Shown: one piece after another, positions 1 to 5,441 of the stretch
How positions within the stretch are numbered: position 1 is the stretch's first letter
How the letters are laid out: every line of letters starts with the position of its first letter
Source of the DNA: Emcibacter sp.
Lineage (GTDB): Bacteria; Pseudomonadota; Alphaproteobacteria; Sphingomonadales; Emcibacteraceae
Length of the DNA: 5,441 nt
Reading direction: 5' to 3'
Assembly: GCA_027019205.1 (NCBI GenBank)
Contig: JALUWZ010000197.1
Span: 1 to 5,441, forward strand
Translations under genes and position numbers: made by a program
The notes under the pieces: model-generated
What the model was told of the DNA's origin: nothing
Database searches by the model: none
What the model saw: the letters and a program-made list of their open reading frames with translations, nothing else

Positions 1-718
1 TGACGAGGGCATGATTCATGATCTGCGCGAGGTTATTCAGACACTGGAAGAGGATAATCATTGCCGGGCGGTGGTCCTGCGAGGCGCGGGCAAAAGCTTT
101 TGCGCCGGGGCCGACCTCGACTGGATGAAGCGGGCGGCAGACTTCTCCCATAACCAGAATCTGGCTGATGCGGAATATCTGGCGGCGATGCTGAACGCTT
201 TTTACAGCCTGAATAAATTCACTATTGCCTGCGTTCACGGTGCGGCCCTCGGCGGCGGTCTCGGGCTGCTGTCCTGCTGCGATATGGTAATCGCTGACGA
301 GAATTCTGTCTTTGCCCTGTCCGAGGTCAAGATCGGCCTTATACCGGCGACGATTTCGCCCTATGTTCTGGCCGCCATGGGGGAACGCAATGCCCGGCGC
401 TATTTTCAAACCGGGGAACGGTTCGGGACGCCCCGGGCCTATGACCTCGGGCTGGTGCATGAGATCACGGCCACAGAGGATGAAATGGACGAGAAGCTCA
501 CGGAAATACTTGACCATGTGCGGGCCAATGGTCCGCTTGCCATGCGCGAGGCAAAGCGGCTGATCCTGGATTATGCCGGCAAGCCACTCGGGGCCGAAAT
601 GATGGAGGATTCCGCCGAACGGATTGCCGCCATCCGCGCCCGACCAGAGGCCCGCGAGGGGCTGGAGGCCTTCCTGACCAAAAGAAAACCCGACTGGATA
701 CGGAGAAATGGCCGCTGA
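1..718 (+). CDS. liuC: 3-methylglutaconyl-CoA hydratase (enoyl-CoA hydratase/isomerase family), 5' end missing
   Basis: Crotonase-fold enzyme that would hydrate 3-methylglutaconyl-CoA to HMG-CoA in cytosolic leucine degradation. The frame is open to the left edge: bases 2-10 read Asp-Glu-Gly before the ATG at 11, matching the NAFDExMI stretch normal in this family. The ATG at 11 is therefore internal, and roughly 25-30 N-terminal residues lie outside the window. Counting from that Met, visible motifs are FCAGADLDWMK (30-40, CoA/oxyanion loop and a hallmark of this subgroup), HGAALGGG (76-83, second oxyanion-hole strand) and SEVKIGLIPATISPYV (104-119). Glu105 is the likely catalytic acid. The other glutamate of classical crotonases is Gly85 here (GGGLGLL), which I recall as usual for bacterial LiuC-type proteins. 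The stop overlaps the next start by one base (TGATG). The family is certain; the substrate follows from the motifs and the neighbouring carboxylase and lyase genes. Confidence 0.9.
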   Translation, partial: DEGMIHDLREVIQTLEEDNHCRAVVLRGAGKSFCAGADLDWMKRAADFSHNQNLADAEYLAAMLNAFYSLNKFTIACVHGAALGGGLGLLSCCDMVIADENSVFALSEVKIGLIPATISPYVLAAMGERNARRYFQTGERFGTPRAYDLGLVHEITATEDEMDEKLTEILDHVRANGPLAMREAKRLILDYAGKPLGAEMMEDSAERIAAIRARPEAREGLEAFLTKRKPDWIRRNGR

Positions 719-2709
719 TGTTCCCTAAAATACTCATTGCCGGTCGGGGCGAGATCGCCTGCCGGGTGATCAGGACCGCCCGCAAAAAAGGCATCCGGAC
801 CGTCGCGGTCTATTCAGATGCCGACAGTACGGCCCGTCATGTACGCCTCGCTGACGAGGCCCATCATATCGGCGGCGCGGCGGCAAGTGACAGTTATCTG
901 CGCGCCGATATCATCCTTGAGGTGGCAAAAAAATCAGGGGCCGGGGCCATCCATCCGGGCTATGGATTCCTGTCGGAAAATGCCGATTTTGCCGAGGCCT
1001 GTGAAAAGGCCGGCATTGCTTTCATCGGCCCCGGCGCGGACTGTATCCGCAGCATGGGATTGAAGGACCGGGCCAAGGAGATTATGAAAAAAGCCGGGGT
1101 GCCGGTGGTGCCGGGCTATCAGGGCAAGGATCAGACAGCGGAAAAATTACACCGGCAGGCGGATAAAACCGGCTATCCGGTGCTGATCAAGGCGGTGGCC
1201 GGTGGCGGTGGCAAGGGCATGAGGCTGGTAGAAAAATCCGCTGATTTCATATCGTCCCTTGAAAGCTGTCAGCGTGAGGCAACTGCCTCTTTCGGTAATT
1301 CTGATATGCTGATCGAGAAATATCTGACCCGGCCCCGCCATATTGAAATACAGATATTCGGTGATACTCATGGCAATGTGGTTTACCTGTATGAGCGCGA
1401 TTGTTCGCTGCAACGGCGCCATCAGAAGGTGGTCGAGGAAGCCCCGGCCCCCGGTCTTTGCGATGAGATGCGCCGCGCCATGGGCAAGGCGGCGGTGACG
1501 GCGGCCCGGGCCATCGGCTATGCCGGGGCGGGTACCATTGAATTTATCGTCGATGTCGAAGGCGGGCTTGATGATGCGCCCTTTTATTTTATGGAGATGA
1601 ATACCCGGCTTCAGGTCGAGCATCCGGTGACCGAAATGATCACCGGCCTTGATCTGGTTGACTGGCAATTGCGGGTTGCTGCCGGGGAAAAGCTGCCCCT
1701 CTGTCAGACGGACATCACCCTGCGCGGCCACGCGATAGAGGTCCGGCTCTATGCCGAGGATGCGGAAAATAATTTCATGCCCCAGACCGGCAGGATCAGC
1801 CATTTTTCATGCCCCGCGCAGAGCCGCCATTTCCGGCTCGACAGCGGGGTTGAGGCAGGGGATGAGATCAGCATCCATTATGACCCGATGATTGCCAAAC
1901 TGATCACCTGGGACCATGACCGCGACGGCGCCCTGCGCCAGATGTCCATGGCCCTTGGCGAAACAGCCTTGGCCGGGGTCAGATGCAATCTTGACTTTCT
2001 CGGGGCCATCATCCACCATCCGGCCTTCAGGCGGGCTGACCTCGATACCGGATTTATTGACCGTTTCCGCGATGACCTGATGCCGCCGGACAGGCAGGCG
2101 AGCCACATGATCCTCGCCCTCGCCGCCATGGCAGAGCTTGCCCCGTCACGGACCGGAAATGACCCATGGGACCATAGCAATGGCTGGCGGATGAATCTTG
2201 ACCTGAAGACGATCCTGACCTTTGTTGATCATGACGGGATGCGTGATGTCGGGATAACTTACCGGGACAGCGACTTTCTGCTGATGATTGAGGACAGGGA
2301 ATATGAGGTCCGGGTCCTGCGGCAGAGCGGCACCGGTCTTGACATCATGATCGACGGCAATAAAATTTCCGCCAAAGTCATCCGCGATGGACAGGACTTT
2401 ACCCTGTTCCATGAGACAACAATGTCATATCTGCATCATTATCTGCCGGGGGCGGAGGGCGAAGGGGAAACCACCGGCAGCGGCATTATCACCACCCCGA
2501 TGCCGGGCAAGGTCAGTCAGGTCATGGTGAAAGACGGCGACGAGGTGACCGAAGGTACCCCGCTGATGATCCTGGAAGCGATGAAGATGGAACATACCAT
2601 AAAGGCCCCGCTTGACGGCATCGTCACCGGACTGTCCCTTGCCGCCGGGGATCAGGTGACGGACGGCGAAATACTCGCCCGGATTATTGCCGCAGGTGAC
2701 AACGAATGA
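718..2709 (+). CDS. liuD: 3-methylcrotonyl-CoA carboxylase, alpha (biotin carboxylase/biotin carrier) subunit
   Basis: Also called mccA. It carboxylates its own biotin with ATP and bicarbonate; the beta subunit (LiuB, not in the window) then transfers CO2 to 3-methylcrotonyl-CoA. The 663-residue length is normal. Order: biotin carboxylase N-domain (about 1-115), ATP-grasp domain (about 117-325), biotin carboxylase C-domain (about 335-445), BT linker domain (about 460-580) and biotinyl domain (about 588-660). Visible active-site elements are Lys117, Lys159, the glycine loop GGGGKGM (162-168), RRHQK (233-237), Glu275, Glu293, MNTRLQVEH (294-302) with Arg297, and Arg343. EAMKMEH (620-626) gives biotinyl Lys623, with PMPG at 594-597. 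DPWDHSNGWRMNL in the linker favours MCC over propionyl- or acetyl-CoA carboxylase. Oddity: residue 9 is Gly in AGRGEIA, where Asn is almost invariant. The ATG at 718 has GGAG at 702-705, a rather long 12-nt spacing, so coupling to liuC termination is likely. Confidence 0.95.
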   Translation: MFPKILIAGRGEIACRVIRTARKKGIRTVAVYSDADSTARHVRLADEAHHIGGAAASDSYLRADIILEVAKKSGAGAIHPGYGFLSENADFAEACEKAGIAFIGPGADCIRSMGLKDRAKEIMKKAGVPVVPGYQGKDQTAEKLHRQADKTGYPVLIKAVAGGGGKGMRLVEKSADFISSLESCQREATASFGNSDMLIEKYLTRPRHIEIQIFGDTHGNVVYLYERDCSLQRRHQKVVEEAPAPGLCDEMRRAMGKAAVTAARAIGYAGAGTIEFIVDVEGGLDDAPFYFMEMNTRLQVEHPVTEMITGLDLVDWQLRVAAGEKLPLCQTDITLRGHAIEVRLYAEDAENNFMPQTGRISHFSCPAQSRHFRLDSGVEAGDEISIHYDPMIAKLITWDHDRDGALRQMSMALGETALAGVRCNLDFLGAIIHHPAFRRADLDTGFIDRFRDDLMPPDRQASHMILALAAMAELAPSRTGNDPWDHSNGWRMNLDLKTILTFVDHDGMRDVGITYRDSDFLLMIEDREYEVRVLRQSGTGLDIMIDGNKISAKVIRDGQDFTLFHETTMSYLHHYLPGAEGEGETTGSGIITTPMPGKVSQVMVKDGDEVTEGTPLMILEAMKMEHTIKAPLDGIVTGLSLAAGDQVTDGEILARIIAAGDNE

Positions 2710-3620
2710 CCCTGCCCGGCAAAATCCGTATCTATGAGGTCGGCCCCCGTGACGGTCTGCAGAATGAGCCGGAAATTGTCCCGACAGAGGTCAAGCTTGA
2801 CTTGATCACCCGCCTTGCTTCTGCGGGCCTTGACAGGATTGAGGCCACAAGCTTTGTCTCGCCAAAATGGGTGCCGCAAATGGCTGATAATGCCGAGGTC
2901 ATGGCGGCTCTTTCAAAAAAACAGGGCCGCGTGGTTTTCCCGGTCCTGACCCCTAATTTGCAAGGCTTTGAGGCCGCCATACAGGCCGGAGCCAGAGAAG
3001 TCGCCATATTCGGCGCCGCGTCCGAAAGTTTCAGCCGAAAAAATATCAACTGTTCCATTGCCGAAAGTCTTGATCGTTTCAAACCCGTAATGACCCGGGC
3101 GGCACAGCAGAATATTCCGGTGCGCGGCTATGTCTCCTGCGTGGTCGCCTGCCCCTATGAAGGACGAATAGTGCCGGAAATTGTCGCCGATGTTGCGGCA
3201 AGGATGACAGACATGGGCTGTTATGAGATTTCGCTCGGCGATACCACCGGTGTGGCAACCCCGAAGGATATTGAGGATATGCTCACTGCCGTGATCCACC
3301 GGGTGCCAATAAACCGGCTGGCGCTCCATTGCCATGACACCTATGGTCAGGCGCTGGCCAATATCCTGTGCGGGATCACTATGGGGATCCGGGTGATTGA
3401 CAGTTCGGTCGCGGGGCTTGGCGGCTGTCCCTACGCGCAGGGCGCATCGGGCAATGTTGCGACCGAAGACCTGCTGTATATGCTGAACGGTATGGACATT
3501 GAGACCGGGGTTGACCTTGATAAAATACTTGATGCCGCATGGTATATTGCCGATTTTCTCGGGCGTCCCCCGGCCTCCAGAGTGGCCGTGGCCCGCCACC
3601 CCAACCAAAAAGGATCTTGA
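2706..3620 (+). CDS. liuE: Hydroxymethylglutaryl-CoA lyase
   Basis: Also called mvaB. It cleaves HMG-CoA to acetyl-CoA and acetoacetate, the last step of leucine breakdown, in a metal-dependent TIM barrel of the DRE-TIM family. Length is 304 residues, typical of the bacterial enzyme. Visible features: EVGPRDGLQNE (11-21) with Arg15 and metal ligand Asp16, Glu46 in IEATSFVSPKWVPQM, HCHDTYGQA (208-216) with metal-ligand His208 and His210, the signature GLGGCPYAQGASGN (237-250) with catalytic Cys241 and Asn250, and the C-terminal GRPPASRVAVA. All expected catalytic and metal residues are present, so it should be active. The start overlaps the liuD stop by four bases (ATGA), and AGGTGA at 2694-2699, inside liuD, lies six bases upstream as a good ribosome binding site. 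The overlap implies translational coupling. Homocitrate or isopropylmalate synthase is ruled out by the signature and length. Confidence 0.96.
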   Translation: MTLPGKIRIYEVGPRDGLQNEPEIVPTEVKLDLITRLASAGLDRIEATSFVSPKWVPQMADNAEVMAALSKKQGRVVFPVLTPNLQGFEAAIQAGAREVAIFGAASESFSRKNINCSIAESLDRFKPVMTRAAQQNIPVRGYVSCVVACPYEGRIVPEIVADVAARMTDMGCYEISLGDTTGVATPKDIEDMLTAVIHRVPINRLALHCHDTYGQALANILCGITMGIRVIDSSVAGLGGCPYAQGASGNVATEDLLYMLNGMDIETGVDLDKILDAAWYIADFLGRPPASRVAVARHPNQKGS

Positions 3621-3623
3621 TCT

Positions 3624-4790
3624 ATGGTTTCCTATCCAACATTGAATTTCAATCTGGGCGAAGATATTGATATGCTGCGCCATACTGTGGCGAGTTTTGC
3701 CACGGGCGAACTGGCCCCGCTTGCCGCTGAAATTGACATGAGCAACAACTTCCCCGCCGGATTCTGGCGCAAGATGGGTGATCTCGGCATATTGGGGGTC
3801 ACGGTTAACGAGGCGTATGGCGGGGTGGGCATGGGCTATCTCGCCCATACCATCTGTATGGAGGAAATCTCGCGGGCCAGTGCCAGCGTCGGCCTGAGCT
3901 ACGGCGCTCATTCCAACCTGTGTGTCAATCAGATCAGCCGCAATGGCACCGACGCACAAAAGCGTAAATATCTGCCAAAGCTCATCACCGGTGAACATGT
4001 CGGGGCGCTGGCCATGAGCGAACCCGGGGCCGGGTCCGATGTGGTCAGTATGAAATTGCGGGCCGACAAGCAGGGTGACCGCTATATCCTCAACGGCAAC
4101 AAGATGTGGATCACCAACGGCCCCGATGCGGATACCCTTGTGGTCTATGCCAAAAGTGATATTTCCGCCGGGCCGAAAGGTATCACCGCCTTTCTGATTG
4201 AAAAATCTTTCAAGGGCTTTTCCACCGCACAAAAGCTTGACAAGCTCGGCATGCGCGGTTCCAACACCTGTGAACTGGTGTTTGAGGATTGCGAGGTGCC
4301 GGAAGAAAATATTCTGGGCCGGGAAAATGGCGGGGTCCGGGTGTTGATGTCGGGGCTTGATTATGAACGGGTGGTGCTGTCGGGCGGACCGGTCGGCATC
4401 ATGCAGGCCTGCCTTGATATTGTCCTGCCCTATATCCATGACCGCAAACAATTTGGCCAGAGCATCGGCGAGTTTCAGCTGATGCAGGGCAAGATTGCCG
4501 ATATGTATACCGAGCTTGCCGCCTGCCGCGCCTATGTCTATGCGGTGGCGGCGGCCTGTGACCGGGGCGAAACCACGCGCAAGGATGCGGCAGGCTGTAT
4601 CCTCTATTCCGCCGAAAAGGCGACCCGGATGGCGCTGCAGGCCATACAGGCGCTCGGTGGCAACGGCTATATCAATGAATTCCCGACCGGGCGGCTGCTG
4701 CGCGATGCCAAGCTCTATGAAATCGGCGCCGGGACCAGCGAAATCCGCCGGATGTTGATAGGCCGGGAATTATTCGGCGAGACCGGGTGA
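3624..4790 (+). CDS. liuA: Isovaleryl-CoA dehydrogenase
   Basis: Also called ivd. A flavin-dependent acyl-CoA dehydrogenase that oxidises isovaleryl-CoA to 3-methylcrotonyl-CoA, passing electrons to electron-transfer flavoprotein. The 388 residues contain the N-terminal helical domain (about 10-125), the beta domain with ALAMSEPGAGSDV (128-140) and MWITNG (161-166), and the C-terminal helical domain with QALGGNGYINEFPTGRLLRD (342-361). Two features separate it from short- and medium-chain homologues: a glutamate in LDYERVVLSGGP (Glu248), the position of the IVD catalytic base, and Ala369 in YEIGAGTSEIRR (365-376), where most family members carry the catalytic Glu. The start is supported by AAGGA at 3610-3614, nine bases upstream, and by the family-like N-terminus LNFNLGEDIDMLR. 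Only three bases separate it from liuE, so it belongs to the same transcript. It is the last gene of the cluster in this window. Confidence 0.95.
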   Translation: MVSYPTLNFNLGEDIDMLRHTVASFATGELAPLAAEIDMSNNFPAGFWRKMGDLGILGVTVNEAYGGVGMGYLAHTICMEEISRASASVGLSYGAHSNLCVNQISRNGTDAQKRKYLPKLITGEHVGALAMSEPGAGSDVVSMKLRADKQGDRYILNGNKMWITNGPDADTLVVYAKSDISAGPKGITAFLIEKSFKGFSTAQKLDKLGMRGSNTCELVFEDCEVPEENILGRENGGVRVLMSGLDYERVVLSGGPVGIMQACLDIVLPYIHDRKQFGQSIGEFQLMQGKIADMYTELAACRAYVYAVAAACDRGETTRKDAAGCILYSAEKATRMALQAIQALGGNGYINEFPTGRLLRDAKLYEIGAGTSEIRRMLIGRELFGETG

Positions 4791-4800
4791 CAATAGCCTC

Positions 4801-4826
4801 TTGACGGCCTGCGATATATATATAGT
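4801..4826 (+). promoter_or_regulatory. Possible weak promoter upstream of the DUF4396-like gene
   Basis: TTGACG (4801-4806) resembles a sigma-70 -35 box, and TATAGT (4821-4826) resembles a -10 box. The spacer is only 14 bp, shorter than the usual 16-18, and the -10 lies in an alternating AT run, so the match may be chance. It is listed because it is the only promoter-like signal in the 74-nt gap between liuA and the next gene, whose different codon use suggests its own transcription. Read-through from the liu operon is equally possible because no strong terminator is seen. Confidence 0.25.
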
Positions 4827-4845
4827 CTGTATGCACAGAGATATA
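4821..4845. repeat. Small imperfect inverted repeat in the spacer
   Basis: TCTGT (4826-4830) and ACAGA (4835-4839) are perfect inverted arms around ATGC. Outside them, after a small internal asymmetry, TATA (4821-4824) can pair with TATA (4842-4845). The element overlaps the possible -10 box and the likely transcript start, a position suited to an operator. The arms are short and AT-rich, there is no GC-rich stem and no T-tract, so it is not a convincing rho-independent terminator. Chance occurrence cannot be excluded. Confidence 0.25.
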
Positions 4846-4853
4846 ACAAATGC

Positions 4854-4859
4854 AGGGGA
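4854..4859 (+). promoter_or_regulatory. Ribosome binding site that decides the start of the DUF4396-like gene
   Basis: AGGGGA lies five bases before the ATG at 4865. An in-frame ATG at 4850 would add five residues (MQGKE), but it has no good purine-rich site at suitable distance, and the AGGGGA would then fall within the coding sequence. The ATG at 4865 is therefore preferred. Confidence 0.65.
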
Positions 4860-4864
4860 AAGAA

Positions 4865-5441
4865 ATGTTATCTGGTGTAATGCTGTTATGGTTTATCCTG
4901 ACGGCCCTGTCGGTATTATTTGTCGCAATTGACAGCCTTAAAACGCCTGAATCCCCGGTATTGAAATGGGGTTTTATATTACTTACGGCCTATACCGGGC
5001 CGTTGGGAGCATTCCTTTATGTGCTGGGATGTCGGGAACCGATGCCGGGGCTGCATGAGCAATATACGGCGGTGCGCTGGCGTCAGGTACTCGGCTCAAC
5101 GATGCATTGCGTGGCCGGGGATGGCCTTGGAATATTGGCTGGTGCCATTATTGGCGGCATGATCCACCTGGCCAAACCTGCCGAAATCGGGCTTGAATAT
5201 CTGCTTGGTTTCGGGTTCGGCTGGACTATTTTTCAGGCGCTGTTTATGAAGGAATCATCGGGCGGGTCATTCTCCAAAGCCCTGAAAAACACCTTCATTC
5301 CCGAACTTGTTTCCATGAACTATCTTATGGCGGCAATGGTCGTTGTCACCACTATGGGTATGAGCATGGTCCCCGAAAGCCGTGATCCGGCGTCAATGGC
5401 ATTCTGGTTCATTATGTCCATGGCATTATTAACCGGGTTCA
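4865..5441 (+). CDS. DUF4396-like polytopic membrane protein, 3' end missing
   Basis: The frame stays open for 192 codons to the window edge without a stop. Hydrophobic stretches suggest about six membrane segments: roughly 4-22, 34-55, 84-102, 112-127, 151-167 and 176 onward, so this is an inner-membrane protein. No cleavable signal peptide is evident; the first segment looks like an anchor. The stretches QVLGSTMHCVAGDGLGI (74-90), GFGFGWTIFQALFMK (115-129) and IPELVSMNYLMA (145-156) resemble the DUF4396 family, for which I know no established function. The protein is methionine-rich (15 of 192 residues, with a cluster at 151-186) and has a His-Cys pair at 81-82. It uses six TTA leucine codons (residues 2, 8, 18, 39, 188, 189), a codon found only in isolated cases in the genes upstream. 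The 74-nt spacer and unrelated product argue against a role in leucine degradation. Family assignment is from memory of its motifs. Confidence 0.72.
   Translation, partial: MLSGVMLLWFILTALSVLFVAIDSLKTPESPVLKWGFILLTAYTGPLGAFLYVLGCREPMPGLHEQYTAVRWRQVLGSTMHCVAGDGLGILAGAIIGGMIHLAKPAEIGLEYLLGFGFGWTIFQALFMKESSGGSFSKALKNTFIPELVSMNYLMAAMVVVTTMGMSMVPESRDPASMAFWFIMSMALLTGF

Noticed and set aside
11..13. ATG at 11 as the true start of liuC
   Set aside because: The frame continues upstream to the window edge with Asp-Glu-Gly, which matches the family sequence. The protein would lack the N-terminal beta strands found in all crotonases, and no ribosome binding site can be assessed there.
1147..1803. Minus-strand open frame of 218 codons antisense to liuD
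   Set aside because: It is fully contained opposite the ATP-grasp region of liuD and has no recognisable motif. It is a shadow of the coding strand.
2913..4451. Minus-strand open frame of 512 codons antisense to liuE and liuA
   Set aside because: It lies opposite two strongly conserved enzymes whose motifs are complete. Its predicted product is His-, Gly- and Pro-rich without a recognisable domain, as expected when GC-biased third positions remove stops from an antisense frame. I see no start-associated ribosome binding signal.
4791..4815. Rho-independent terminator after liuA
   Set aside because: The best pairing near GCCTCTTGACGGC has only about three base pairs and is not followed by a T-tract.
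1..5441. Mobile elements, CRISPR arrays, tRNA or rRNA genes
   Set aside because: No transposase or integrase, no regularly spaced direct repeats and no tRNA-like or rRNA-like sequence was seen. Nearly all bases lie in conserved metabolic genes.

Overview
The window carries most of a leucine/isovalerate catabolic (liu) operon on the + strand, followed by the start of an unrelated membrane-protein gene on the same strand. The base composition (GC-rich, with GC-biased third codon positions), the tightly overlapping genes and the protein sequences suggest an alphaproteobacterium. That placement is inference; no rRNA or other marker is present.

Region 1 (1-4790) holds four tightly packed genes: a 5'-truncated 3-methylglutaconyl-CoA hydratase (liuC type), the biotin-carrying alpha subunit of 3-methylcrotonyl-CoA carboxylase (liuD/mccA), hydroxymethylglutaryl-CoA lyase (liuE/mvaB) and isovaleryl-CoA dehydrogenase (liuA/ivd). 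The junctions are a 1-nt overlap (TGATG), a 4-nt overlap (ATGA) and a 3-nt gap, so the genes are almost certainly co-transcribed and at least partly translationally coupled. Together they convert isovaleryl-CoA to 3-methylcrotonyl-CoA (LiuA), then 3-methylglutaconyl-CoA (LiuD with the beta subunit LiuB), then HMG-CoA (LiuC), then acetyl-CoA and acetoacetate (LiuE). The only missing enzyme of this segment is the carboxyltransferase beta subunit, which probably lies just upstream. The dehydrogenase for the first step is the last gene here, unlike the liuA-first order of Pseudomonas.

Region 2 (4791-4864) is a 74-nt AT-richer spacer. It has a weak promoter-like element, a small imperfect inverted repeat and a good ribosome binding site. 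I see no convincing intrinsic terminator after liuA.

Region 3 (4865 to the window end) is the first 192 codons of a polytopic membrane protein resembling the DUF4396 family, running off the window. It uses TTA leucine codons much more than the liu genes and looks like a separate unit of unknown function.

The catabolic part is well-known metabolism. I found no convincing new biological system. The points worth checking are the gene order, an unusual substitution in the biotin carboxylase N-terminal motif, the uncharacterised DUF4396 protein and the spacer in front of it.
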